The notes: a model not told the origin generated them from the sequence alone. A stretch of 19,981 bases of DNA from CAMLOF01 sp966692625 (GCA_966692625.1 CBKZAG010000038.1:1-19981), one strand, 5' to 3'. Counted from the first letter of the stretch, positions 1 through 6,725 are shown. A program made the numbers and translations.

Positions 1-474
1 GACTACAGACTCGACACTGCGTTCAGCAAAGCTCTTGGCAGTAGCGTTGCTGCGGAAAACGTATTTGAAGCCGCGCGTGGTGATCGTATCGGCTACGGCC
101 CCCAGTTCGAAGTAGGGCACGCCGGCCAGTTCGGTGACCTGCGTCGCAGCGGCAGAAATGCCTGAGGCGTAACTGCCGAAGATTGCAGAGACGCCCTCAA
201 CCGAGGTCAAGCGGCGCGCCTCACCAACGGCCTGGTTCGCATCGACTGCGTCTGCCTTGACGAGAACAATCTTCTTGCCGTTGATACCTCCAGCTGCGTT
301 ACGTTCGTCAACCGCCATCTGGGTTCCGCGATAGCTCTCATCACCCAGAAGGGCCAGGCCACCACTAAATGGGTACAAAGCACCGAGCTTTATATCTTGC
401 GCATGCGCGGGCGCAGCGGCGATGACACACACGCAAGCCAACGCTTTAACGCCGTTTTTCAGACTTTTGATCAC
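1..474 (-). CDS. LivK-type ABC transporter substrate-binding protein, N-terminal part
   Basis: The gene runs off the left edge, leaving 158 codons. The GTG start at 474 is chosen because AAGGAG lies 7-8 nt upstream and a signal peptide follows directly: a Lys-bearing start, a hydrophobic stretch ending AAAPAHA, then the mature start QDIKLGALYPFSG. The segments GDESYRGTQMAVDERNAAGG and FGSYASGISAAATQV are typical of the type I periplasmic binding fold of branched-chain amino acid (LivK/HAAT) transporters. Such proteins bind an amino acid, amide or small aromatic ligand in the periplasm and deliver it to a LivHMGF-type permease. The ligand cannot be read from the sequence, and permease genes, if linked, lie outside the window. 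The promoter region carries paired LacI-type palindromes. An IS5-family element sits 168 bp upstream of the start, oriented the same way, so read-through is possible. Confidence 0.88.
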   Translation of the reverse strand, partial: MIKSLKNGVKALACVCVIAAAPAHAQDIKLGALYPFSGGLALLGDESYRGTQMAVDERNAAGGINGKKIVLVKADAVDANQAVGEARRLTSVEGVSAIFGSYASGISAAATQVTELAGVPYFELGAVADTITTRGFKYVFRSNATAKSFAERSVESVV

Positions 475-502
475 CAGCGGTCTCCTTGGTTGTTTCCAAA
501 AA

Positions 503-587
503 ATGAAGCGCTTCAAATTTGAAGCATTTAAATGCGCATCAAAACGCATCTACCCGTGCAAGTTTAATATGAAGCGCTTCAAATTTT
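503..587. promoter_or_regulatory. Two identical LacI-type operator palindromes
   Basis: ATGAAGCGCTTCAAATTT occurs twice in the same orientation, at 503-520 and 569-586. Each copy contains the perfect palindrome TGAAGCGCTTCA (504-515 and 570-581). The centres are 66 bp apart, a little over six helical turns. A central CG-type dyad with AAGC/GCTT arms is the usual form of LacI-family operators. One site lies between the predicted -35 and -10, the other about 30 bp before the start codon, an arrangement that suits looping repression. A further half-site, GAAGC, lies at 521-525. No LacI-family gene is in the window. Confidence 0.55.
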
Positions 588-593
588 GCTCAA
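564..593 (-). promoter_or_regulatory. Predicted promoter of the substrate-binding protein gene, operator in the spacer
   Basis: Reading the minus strand, TTGAGC (593-588) and TATTAA (569-564) are separated by 18 nt, a fair sigma70 pair. A perfect 12-bp palindrome, TGAAGCGCTTCA (570-581), fills the spacer. A regulator bound there would block RNA polymerase directly. The leader to the GTG start would be about 85 nt. The motif match is seen; the regulation is inferred. Confidence 0.5.
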
Positions 594-641
594 AGACAAA
601 GACTTTTTATTGGTATTTACCCTACCCCGACAGATCAACTA

Positions 642-1679
642 GGCTTTGTTGCACAAAGCAGTAATGGGAGTGATGCCCCTTACCCCAGACGGATTTATCC
701 CACGGCTACCGTATTGGGGTTACCCAGTTGGCTGAATCGGTTGAGCAGAGCCACACGTATGTGCAACTCCACCACCTGGCGCTCGAATGTGCGCGCCATC
801 ACCCGCTCGCCCAGTCGCTTGAAGCAATGCATTTTTGTCTCGACCAGGCTGCGCCGGTGGTAACCGCTCCATTTCTTCCATAGCCTGCGCCCCAGTCGCT
901 GACACGCGCGCACCGCTTCATTGCGCATTTCGCCGCCCGCATGACGTGTCGTCCAGATTTGGGCGTTCTTGCGCGGTGGGATGATGGCGTGGGCTTGTCG
1001 CTGGGCGATGACCGCGTGGCACGCTTTGGTATCGTAGGCGCCGTCGCCACTGGCGCTGCCAATGGGCTCGTCGGCTGGTATCTGGCTGAGCAACTCTGGC
1101 AGCATGGGCGCATCACCTACGCCGTTTTCAGTGACCTCGATGGCCCGAATTTCAAGAGTGCTCGCATCAATGCACAGATGCACCTTGCGCCACTGGCGCC
1201 GGTATTCGGCGCCATGCTTCTTGCGTTTCCACTCACCTTCACCCAGGAACTTCACACCCGTGCTGTCGACGAGCAAGTCCAATGCCGTCTGGCTGGGACG
1301 GTAAGGCAGTTGGACCTTCAGGTTCTTTTGTCGGCGACTGAGTGTGCTGTAGTCCGGTACCGGCCATTGAGGGCCCGTCAGACGAAGCAGACTCGCCACC
1401 AAGCCCAAGCTCTGACGTAAAGGCAGTCCAAACAGACACTTGATGCTCAAGCAAAACTGGATGGCGGCATCGGTAAAGACGGGCTGCCGTCCGCGCTTGC
1501 CAGTTGGCGTCGCCAGCCACTGCATATCTTTGTCCAGCCACACCGTCAGTGAACCTCGGGCCTTCAACCCAGCGTTGTACTCACTCCAGTTCGTCGTCTT
1601 GTACTGCGTTCTCGGCCTGCTGCGCTCACTCATACGCCGAGCCTACCAGCTGACAAGAGAGCATTTGTGCAACAAAGCC
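642..1679 (-). mobile_element. IS5-family (IS903-group) insertion sequence, complete
   Basis: The element is 1038 bp and is bounded by 16-bp perfect inverted repeats GGCTTTGTTGCACAAA (642-657) and its complement (1664-1679). These resemble the GGCTTTGTTG ends of IS903. One intact transposase fills most of it. The nine bases outside the left end (GATCAACTA) and the right end (TCCTGTACG) do not match, so the expected 9-bp target duplication is absent. That suggests an adjacent deletion, or recombination between two copies, after insertion. Confidence 0.9.
695..1633 (-). CDS. IS5-family transposase (DDE)
   Basis: This 312-residue transposase lies inside a matched pair of terminal inverted repeats. 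It has the IS5/IS903 DDE pattern. The first Asp is in LLVDSTGVKF (D123), the second in SASGDGAYD (D197), and the Glu is in the YHRRSLVETKMHCFKRLG block (E265), the YREK-like signature of IS4/IS5 transposases. The length is normal for the IS903 group and no frameshift is seen, so the enzyme may be active. It cuts and rejoins its own IS ends. The start is the ATG at 1633, 31 nt inside the right inverted repeat, with the conserved N-terminus YKTTNWSEYN following. Several long frames on the opposite strand of this gene are shadows. Confidence 0.93.
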   Translation of the reverse strand: MSERSRPRTQYKTTNWSEYNAGLKARGSLTVWLDKDMQWLATPTGKRGRQPVFTDAAIQFCLSIKCLFGLPLRQSLGLVASLLRLTGPQWPVPDYSTLSRRQKNLKVQLPYRPSQTALDLLVDSTGVKFLGEGEWKRKKHGAEYRRQWRKVHLCIDASTLEIRAIEVTENGVGDAPMLPELLSQIPADEPIGSASGDGAYDTKACHAVIAQRQAHAIIPPRKNAQIWTTRHAGGEMRNEAVRACQRLGRRLWKKWSGYHRRSLVETKMHCFKRLGERVMARTFERQVVELHIRVALLNRFSQLGNPNTVAVG

Positions 1680-1818
1680 TCCTGTACGCCCAAGTGCGGC
1701 AATTTCTCCGTCAAGGCGATTGCCATCTCAGATCGAATCGTGCTCGGATTGTAGGATTCGCTCTGGTGTCGGCACTGGTAGATTTACCCCCGTTTTTCTA
1801 CTCGACAACGGCCTAGAA

Positions 1819-1840
1819 CCCCCTCCCAGAAGGGAGGGGG
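1819..1840 (-). terminator. Strong GC-rich hairpin, terminator-like
   Basis: A perfect 9-bp stem, CCCCCTCCC (1819-1827) with GGGAGGGGG (1832-1840), closes an AGAA loop. On the minus strand the stem is followed by TTCTAGG, which is only weakly T-rich, so Rho-independent termination of the structured minus-strand region is possible but not certain. It could also be one arm of a larger RNA structure. Confidence 0.35.
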
Positions 1841-2049
1841 CAGAGTCAATATTTCCTGCTTTTACGTTCTCCTTTTTGATGATTTCCACGCCGCTGTCGA
1901 GTCCGCCAAGACCCGATTTCGCCCTCCTGCCCGCCAAGACATCGGGGCGGCGCACGACTGCAAAGGGCTGCCAAGCCCAAAGAAATCCCTCGCGGGATCA
2001 CACACTTTCGCAAACGCTTGCGACTTTCGGGACGGATCGCCAAATCCGC

Positions 2050-2700
2050 CGCTGCTGATTTACGTCAAACAGCTCCCCAAATGCTTCGGTCGTATCGCAT
2101 CTTGGGTCAAACCCTACTCATCACATCTCCCTCTCTCCGGTTCGTCCTGCACGGTGCCATCCATGCCGTCCCCAGAGAGATTCCCGCGTTATTCGCGAGC
2201 TACTGCGCAACGTGGCGCCACTGTCTCCGCATTCTTCCTAGCCTCTCGGCTTTCCGTAGATTTCCCCTGCCCGATGTTCCATAGCGGCTAAGGTACTCAG
2301 AAGTTGCATCATCGACTACGAACCACGGCTCCATGCCTGTGGCTCCACGTTGCTCCGCACAGCACCCTTTCAGGGGTGCCGTTACACGCTTGAGCTATCC
2401 AGAAGTCCCCAATTTCTTGAGGTACTGACCGCGCCAGGTTTCCCCTTGCAGCCCTCGTGCATCACTGCACGCTCATCAGCCCACGTCTGCGGCAATGGTT
2501 ACGCTCTTCCGATACGTCCCCACGGCGAGCCTTGACTCGCTTTCACTCTGCGACAGGTCCTGGGGGCATTTCCTCCCCGAGGCCGTTTCCGCGTCGCCCA
2601 ACTTCAATTCTTCAATCAGCGTCCGGGCCAGACAGGCCGGATCGGATTGGGTCGAAGAAGAGAATTTCACTCTCCAGCGCCCATTGCAGCGCAGCGAGCC
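2050..2700 (-). ncRNA. Possible structured RNA; group II intron 5' remnant is the best guess
   Basis: Read on the minus strand, this stretch lacks a credible reading frame but has features of a large folded RNA. It has short stems closed by GNRA-like loops (AGGGGAAACCT near 2445), purine-rich joiners (GGGGAAATCTACGGAAAGCC, near 2255-2275), and local hairpins such as GCACCC/GGGTGC (near 2365-2385). The style resembles domain I of bacterial group II introns, including GGAGCAACGTGGAGCCACAGG (near 2330-2355). However, no reverse transcriptase gene, GTGYG 5' end or domain V was found. It is therefore either a decayed fragment or another RNA class. Ends are approximate. Confidence 0.25.
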
Positions 2701-2732
2701 TGATTAGAGGCACTGCGCTACGGCGTTTGCTC

Positions 2733-3021
2733 GTGAAGTCGATTGGCGTTCGACTTCACTGTCAGGGTGGCGCCCTGACTGACCTTTCGGTAGTGTGTGT
2801 TGCAGTTTGGCGATCTGCCCAGGTAAGCCTCGCGCCCTTTGAGCTCGAAGACGGCCTGGGCAGATCACCGCGCATGCGGCCAGCCCGGAGGCCTTCGCCG
2901 CCGGTATCTGCGCCTATACACATCTGTTCGCGTCTGTGTACCTCTGCTGGTGTATAGCGCGGATATCGGCGGCATTGAGCCGCTTTTGCGTGGAACATCA
3001 ATATGTGCGGCTGCGCCGCAC
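2733..3021 (+). repeat. Cluster of five strong stem-loops before the first accessory gene
   Basis: Five inverted repeats lie in 290 bp: GTGAAGTCGA/TCGACTTCAC (2733-2742, 2750-2759); GTCAGGG/CCCTGAC (2761-2767, 2773-2779); GATCTGCCCAGG/CCTGGGCAGATC (2812-2823, 2855-2866); a 24-bp stem (2897-2921 with 2950-2973); and GTGCGGC/GCCGCAC (3005-3011, 3015-3021). In the 24-bp stem the only non-Watson-Crick positions on the plus strand are two G-U wobbles and one bulged C, which favours a plus-strand RNA. It could be an RNA leader or small RNA, or a DNA site such as a transfer or replication origin. Confidence 0.5.
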
Positions 3022-3068
3022 CAAACCACACTGCAAATACAACGACTTACACAGCACTTTTGCCCAGA

Positions 3069-3093
3069 CATCCTCCTCGCGATTGCCTATACG
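3069..3093 (+). promoter_or_regulatory. Shared element motif CATC-N12-GCCTATACG, copy 1
   Basis: CATC (3069-3072) and GCCTATACG (3085-3093) are 12 nt apart, and the motif ends 25 nt before the ATG at 3119. TATACG would serve as a -10 box. The same layout occurs before the genes at 4426 and 8325. Confidence 0.55.
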
Positions 3094-3118
3094 TGTCATG
3101 TCCCACCTCGGAGCTCAC

Positions 3119-3778
3119 ATGACTGCAAGCGCTTCCACCTTCAACGCCCCATCAACCCCAGCTGCACGCAACAAGACGTCCGCGCTGACTCGCGTTCTAG
3201 ATGCAATCCCCAAGGGTTATTCACGCTGGACTTCAGGCACGGTCAAGCCTGACAAAGCCATCGCCTTGGCCAACAAGTTCCACCGTCTGTATGGCATAGG
3301 TTTATCCCCTGCCCAGCGGCTGACCCGCAAACACAAAGGCCAAGCCAATACCCTCCTAGTGCTCTACTGGCCTCCTGATGCCGTTGAGGTTCACTGGCTG
3401 CTGCTCGCTACTGCGGGCACTGGGCTGGAAGCCGAGCACTTGTTGGACGTGACGGCCAAGCCGCGCCTGCTCTGGCTAGGCTACGAACTGGTGCGCCGCG
3501 CTGTCAGCGGCAAAACTGCTTGGACCTGGCGTCGCCCCAAAACCGACATGGCAGAGCTTTATGCCCTGCTCCATGAGCATCTGAAACGCCGCCAGAAAAA
3601 CGCCGTGGAGGCTTTGTTGCTGCGCATCTCTCACCAACCGGGGTTCCACGGCGTGCGCGAGCAATCTTGGGCGCTGTTTCAGCATGCTTTTAAACAGGGC
3701 TATGGTGATGCGCTTCCACACCTGTTCTTCGTGCAGAAGGTTACCCACGGCGACAAGTTGCTCTTGTCTGATTCGTGA
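3119..3778 (+). CDS. Accessory protein of unknown function, 219 aa
   Basis: The ATG at 3119 is preferred over the longer open frame because GGAG lies 5 nt upstream and the protein-like sequence starts there (MTASASTFN). Upstream codons belong to the hairpin region. The 219-residue protein is soluble, with no signal or membrane segment. It is rich in Leu, Arg and Trp and has compact blocks that look conserved: IPKGYSRWTSGTVKPDKA (about 30-47), YGIGLSPAQRLTRKHKGQAN (about 58-77), LLWLGYELVRRA, WTWRRPKTDMAELYALL, and near the C-terminus FHGVREQSWALFQHAF and LPHLFFVQKVTHG. I recall proteins with this pattern from betaproteobacterial conjugative and integrative elements, but cannot name a family or activity. 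It shares a promoter motif with the genes at 4426 and 8325, supporting membership of one element. Confidence 0.72.
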   Translation: MTASASTFNAPSTPAARNKTSALTRVLDAIPKGYSRWTSGTVKPDKAIALANKFHRLYGIGLSPAQRLTRKHKGQANTLLVLYWPPDAVEVHWLLLATAGTGLEAEHLLDVTAKPRLLWLGYELVRRAVSGKTAWTWRRPKTDMAELYALLHEHLKRRQKNAVEALLLRISHQPGFHGVREQSWALFQHAFKQGYGDALPHLFFVQKVTHGDKLLLSDS

Positions 3779-4425
3779 TGGCTGTTCTGTGCGTGCTCGT
3801 ACAGGGGCTACGCGCCTGCTGCACCTGTTCGCCATCACCCGGTGGAGCGTCACGGTAAGCCCATCTGCCCAAGCATTTCCCTCCGGGTGATGCGTCTCTG
3901 GTGGAGATAGGCTCACCGGGAGGCCGCACCATGGTGTTTTCGCACGGGGGAATATTCTTTGCCGTGGAATGTCACCGGGTGGCCGTCTGACGGAGATGGC
4001 ACGGGCATGGCCTGAGCGTTCTTCTCTGCACACCAGCGTCTGCCCCAAGGTGCTGTCCTTCTGGAGCTACGTTTTCAGGGTGATGTGCCTCAGCGCTTGG
4101 GACGCTCATCTCAGACGTCAACATCACGACACCGTCCCTGGCTGTACAAGCAGCTTCGGGCAATCTGGCGTCCCTCCACCATGCAGGATCAGAGCCAGCA
4201 GGCTTGGCCTCATCGGTTTGCGGCATTCAGATGGAAATGCCGTGTGTCGCCATGACCATGGCTGGTGACGCCGCCAGTGCTGGGTTCACCTACTCCCTAC
4301 CACCCGGTGGTTTCGCGCTGGTACGAATTACTCACCCTGGATGGCTTGACCGGGTTGCTCGTGGCTGCGCATCCATCATCACCCGGTGATTTGCCTATAC
4401 GGGGTCATCAACAACGGAGACAACG
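3779..4425. other. 647-bp gap with repeated CACCCGGTG-type motifs
   Basis: No credible gene was found; frames on both strands lack ribosome sites and recognisable blocks. The stretch carries a recurring palindrome-like motif: CACCCGGTG at 3836-3844, 4301-4309 and 4380-4388; its reverse form CACCGGGTG at 3973-3981; and partial forms at 3883-3890 (CCGGGTGA) and 3914-3920 (CACCGGG). The last full copy, TCACCCGGTGA (4379-4389), overlaps the spacer of the shared promoter motif of the next gene, so these may be regulator-binding sites. A degraded gene cannot be excluded. Confidence 0.45.
4377..4401 (+). promoter_or_regulatory. Shared element motif CATC-N12-GCCTATACG, copy 2
   Basis: CATC (4377-4380) and GCCTATACG (4393-4401) are again 12 nt apart, ending 24 nt before the ATG at 4426. 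Upstream identity with copy 3 extends to ATCATCAC (4375-4382). The palindrome TCACCCGGTGA lies in the spacer. Confidence 0.55.
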
Positions 4426-5436
4426 ATGACTGACCACGCAAACCCACCCCAGGACGACCTCTTCGACCGTGGCTTGGCCTCGCCCCAACCGCCACGACGT
4501 GCCAGGCCTAGGCGCCCCCTCCCCGCCTCTGGGATTGACGGAGCATCGGTGTCACTGAAGATTGGCCGCACGTCCGTCATGCTCTATGCCAACCGATACC
4601 GCAAGCCCACAGGCGGCCTCCCTGGCTGTTCAGAGCAGGTATACCTAGGGTCATTCTCGGTGCATGCGACGGAGATACCTTCGGCCTTCCTCGCGCTGCT
4701 GCGACAAGCGACCTCGGGGCGGCCAGAACGCTACCGCGCCTTGGTAGAACGGCTGGAGCAGCGGGTGCTGGCACCCGCCCGGCAACGACACGCGGAGCAA
4801 CTGCGCCAGCAGCAACGCGACCACACTCTGGGCCTGCTTGGATTTGCCCAGCAGCAGCTGCAAGCAGTTGGCGGCGTACCAAATGCAGCGGCCCATTTGG
4901 CGGTGCCCGAGGTGCGTGCCGCGGTGACCCAGGTGGTGCACAGCGCGCAGCGCTTGCAGGTCATGCCGGAGGTTGCGTTTCCTGGCACTGGGCTGGAGAC
5001 TGGTGATACACATGCACTGGCGTCCAGCACGGCATCTGGCGCGGAACCCGTGGAGGCGCCTGCAGAGGCGAACGATGCGGAGTCTCCTGAGGAGCGGCTA
5101 CAGATGCTGCTCATGCGCATCAACAGTGCTTGCCAGGAAATCTCGTCGATGATGCCCGAGGCGGCGAAGCAGTTCCGCCGCGGGTATCCGTTTCAGGAGC
5201 ACACGGTGGAGCTGGTGCGGCAGCTCTGGTTCAACTCGTCTGACGCTATTGCTGCGCTCAACGGCAGGGGGCAGCTCAAGCGCCCGAAAGTGTGGGAGAC
5301 GCTGCGCGCCGAGGTGCTGTCCGGGGCGCCGTCACCGCAGACACCAGAGGCGTCTTGCGGAGTACCGTCGGGATCGCCTCACGGGACTCCCGCAGACGCT
5401 CCTGCAAAGACACTGCCTGGAGCACCTGAGTGCTGA
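4426..5436 (+). CDS. Accessory protein of unknown function, 336 aa
   Basis: The ATG start has GGAG 6 nt upstream and the shared promoter motif 24 nt upstream. The N-terminus is Pro/Arg-rich and looks disordered (about 1-40). A compact segment follows (about 42-95) with SVSLKIGRTSVMLYANRYRK and EQVYLGSFSVHATEIPSAF. A charged helical, probably coiled-coil stretch runs about 100-150 (RALVERLEQRVLAPARQRHA and a Gln/Arg-rich continuation). An Ala/Glu linker leads to a second conserved-looking block near 245-290 (MPEAAKQFRRGYPFQEHTVE, LWFNSSDAIAALNGRG). The C-terminal 45 residues are Pro/Ala/Ser-rich and low-complexity. No catalytic motif, signal or membrane segment is visible. I do not recognise the family; linkage suggests a role in maintenance or transfer of the element. 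Confidence 0.72.
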   Translation: MTDHANPPQDDLFDRGLASPQPPRRARPRRPLPASGIDGASVSLKIGRTSVMLYANRYRKPTGGLPGCSEQVYLGSFSVHATEIPSAFLALLRQATSGRPERYRALVERLEQRVLAPARQRHAEQLRQQQRDHTLGLLGFAQQQLQAVGGVPNAAAHLAVPEVRAAVTQVVHSAQRLQVMPEVAFPGTGLETGDTHALASSTASGAEPVEAPAEANDAESPEERLQMLLMRINSACQEISSMMPEAAKQFRRGYPFQEHTVELVRQLWFNSSDAIAALNGRGQLKRPKVWETLRAEVLSGAPSPQTPEASCGVPSGSPHGTPADAPAKTLPGAPEC

Positions 5437-5472
5437 CGTGCCTCGCGCCTGCACAGGCGATTGACACGGCTA

Positions 5473-5889
5473 TTAGATGCCAATCAGAACCAGCTCCATG
5501 ACATCACCCGGCTCCAGTTCGACCGGCTCACCAGTATTCGTCAAGAGCGCCTCGCCCTTGAGCCTAAACAGCACCTTCAACTCTTCCGTTTTCACAGACT
5601 TCATACGCCATATCTCTACCAAGTCGTATCGCTCAATTAATCCTGACGCCTCGCTGTACATCATGCACCCAACGTCTAACTCCTGACTCGTGCCAAGCAC
5701 TTCAGTCATGAGGTCGTCAATCCCTTGCGGGTATGGAAAGAACGTTGCCTCTGCAGGGCTTCCATCCACAGATTTTTCGTACACATAGAACCATGCCGAC
5801 CCGCTGAACTTCACGTATGAGCCTTTCTGGATCCCCTTGACCTGTCTGCCCGTCACGATATTCGTATAAACGCACTCGATAGAAAACAT
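5473..5889 (-). CDS. Small protein of unknown function, 138 aa
   Basis: I chose the ATG at 5889 because GAGGA lies 8 nt upstream. The frame also allows a GTG at 5937, which has no ribosome site. The product is acidic and beta-rich (FSIECVYTNIVTGRQVKGIQ, YVKFSGSAWFYVYEK, then EPVELEPGDVMELVLIGI at the end), with no signal or membrane segment. It looks like a small folded cytoplasmic protein and I cannot name a family. The DNA is visibly richer in A and T than its neighbours, suggesting separate acquisition. It converges with the gene at 4426, whose stop is 36 bp away, and faces away from the XRE regulator at 5968. Immunity-like or antirepressor-like small proteins often sit in such places, but that is only a guess. 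Confidence 0.6.
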   Translation of the reverse strand: MFSIECVYTNIVTGRQVKGIQKGSYVKFSGSAWFYVYEKSVDGSPAEATFFPYPQGIDDLMTEVLGTSQELDVGCMMYSEASGLIERYDLVEIWRMKSVKTEELKVLFRLKGEALLTNTGEPVELEPGDVMELVLIGI

Positions 5890-5967
5890 CTCTTCAATCC
5901 TCAAAAGCCCACATTGTGACTTAAACACGGCTGACACAAAAGATGCAGAGACGCAGACTCGTCGGCG

Positions 5968-6219
5968 ATGAAGTCAGAGTTCCTGCCAGCCCAACCAGCT
6001 ACCGTTGCCACTGCTCGCGAGTTGCTTGCTCGCAACGTGATTCGTCTGCGAGCAGAGCGTGGGTTTTCTCAGGAAGACTTGGCTCACGAATCTGGCCTTC
6101 ATCGCACCTTCGTCGCCCACGTAGAACGTCGCGCCCGCAACATTTCCCTGGACAACATCGAAAAACTCGCCATTGCTCTTGGGGTGTCGGTTGCGCAGCT
6201 TCTGGACACCTATGAATAA
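5968..6219 (+). CDS. Small XRE-family (HTH_3) transcriptional regulator
   Basis: The 83-residue protein is almost wholly one lambda-repressor-like helix-turn-helix (about residues 17-79): ARNVIRLRAERGFSQEDLAH, SGLHRTFVAHVERRARNIS, LDNIEKLAIALGVSVAQLLD. The FSQEDLA...HRTFVAHVE segment is the HTH proper. Such solo XRE proteins bind operator DNA as dimers. They regulate integrated elements, restriction systems or toxin-antitoxin pairs. The start has only a weak upstream purine stretch. The neighbours are the divergent unknown gene at 5889 and, downstream, the nucleotidyltransferase module. It is a candidate to read the dyad at 6698-6719 or the shared CATC/GCCTATACG motif, which is inference. Confidence 0.85.
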   Translation: MKSEFLPAQPATVATARELLARNVIRLRAERGFSQEDLAHESGLHRTFVAHVERRARNISLDNIEKLAIALGVSVAQLLDTYE

Positions 6220-6420
6220 AGGATCCGGCGCATCAACCCACTGATACGCCCGGCCACAACGGCACGACATTGGCGGACAAGCAGCCCGACATTTGTTGTC
6301 GAAAAGTACCCTGGGGCCATATGGATTGGCCTCAGCAAGCATTGGCAGACAGCGTCGGCCTAACTCGCACTGACGTCAATCAGGTCACGCTTTAAGGCAA
6401 GAGAGTGCGCGTTTTAAGGC
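6220..6420. other. Gap after the XRE gene, nothing firm
   Basis: About 200 bp separate the XRE stop from the end of the minus-strand frameshifted gene. Short open stretches exist on both strands, but none has a start with a ribosome site or a recognisable block. I see no repeat or terminator of note. Confidence 0.4.
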
Positions 6421-6664
6421 TCATATCTTGCCTGGACGGCAAGTGGCTTCAGTCTTGCGCGCTAATCCTAGGGCTTCCCCAGCTTTGAGCAAGTTGCCCA
6501 TCGCGACATCTGCGAACTTGTTGACAGGGCCCATGGCTACGCCCAGATGGCTCTTGGACCAGATCTGGAGAGATGTAGGTGATGTCACCGTCTTCGTCAC
6601 TCAAGTTCTCCTTGCTCGCATTGAGCCACTCAGCAAAGCATAAATTCGCAAGAGGAATGAACAT
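6421..6664 (-). pseudogene. Small minus-strand gene, probably frameshifted (about 80 aa)
   Basis: Two frames of good coding character abut on the minus strand. The first reads MFIPLANLCFAEWLN... and ...ENLSDEDGDITYISPDLV (from the ATG at 6664). The second continues KSHLGVAMGPVNKFADVAMG and ...LLKAGEALGLARKTEATCRP to a TGA at 6421-6423. Removing one C from the GTCCAAG run near 6555 joins them smoothly as DLV-KSHLG. The alternative is an intact 59-residue gene starting at the GTG at 6600, which has AAGGAG 7 nt upstream. Either way coding on this strand looks real, although below the usual ORF length cut-off. It is divergent from the nucleotidyltransferase gene, with a shared dyad between them. 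Function unknown. Confidence 0.45.
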
Positions 6665-6670
6665 AACACA

Positions 6671-6699
6671 TTGATAAATAACAGATATCGGCATAAAGT
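6671..6699 (+). promoter_or_regulatory. Predicted promoter of the nucleotidyltransferase gene
   Basis: TTGATA (6671-6676) and TAAAGT (6694-6699) are separated by 17 nt. The -10 box overlaps the left arm of the dyad GTATGAAT/ATTCATAC (6698-6719). The local DNA is AT-rich, as expected for a promoter. Confidence 0.5.
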
Positions 6700-6719
6700 A
6701 TGAATTCATAGATTCATAC
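6698..6719. promoter_or_regulatory. Operator-like dyad before the nucleotidyltransferase gene
   Basis: GTATGAAT (6698-6705) and ATTCATAC (6712-6719) form a perfect inverted repeat with a 6-nt centre. A nested palindrome TATGAATTCATA (6699-6710) overlaps it. The dyad covers the end of the predicted -10 and the likely transcription start. It ends 6 bp before the ATG at 6726, so a bound protein would shut the gene off. It also lies upstream of the divergent small gene. Confidence 0.5.
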
Positions 6720-6725
6720 CGAAAG

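Larger units (their letters stand above)
1680..3118. other. 1.4 kb without a convincing gene, rich in inverted repeats
   Basis: Every frame here is short, Arg/Ser/Pro-rich and lacks recognisable motifs, so I call no protein. Instead the stretch holds many short inverted repeats. They include CCCCCTCCC-AGAA-GGGAGGGGG (1819-1840), a run reading like folded RNA on the minus strand (about 2050-2700), and a tight cluster of hairpins (2733-3021). It lies between the IS right end and the first accessory gene. It may be a non-coding RNA gene, remains of a group II intron, or a control region of the mobile element. Confidence 0.45.

Noticed and set aside
2457..2957. A 166-residue plus-strand frame in the inverted-repeat region.
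   Set aside because: It is Arg/Ser/Pro-rich, without motif or ribosome site, and runs through strong hairpins; more likely a by-product of structured non-coding DNA.
2977..3013. A hairpin (AGCCGC/GCGGCT) of about the size of group II intron domain V.
   Set aside because: It lacks the GAAA-type loop, the catalytic-triad context and the bulge of domain V.
3476..4048. A 190-residue minus-strand frame overlapping the gene at 3119.
   Set aside because: It is antisense to a better-supported gene and lacks a ribosome site and any recognisable block.
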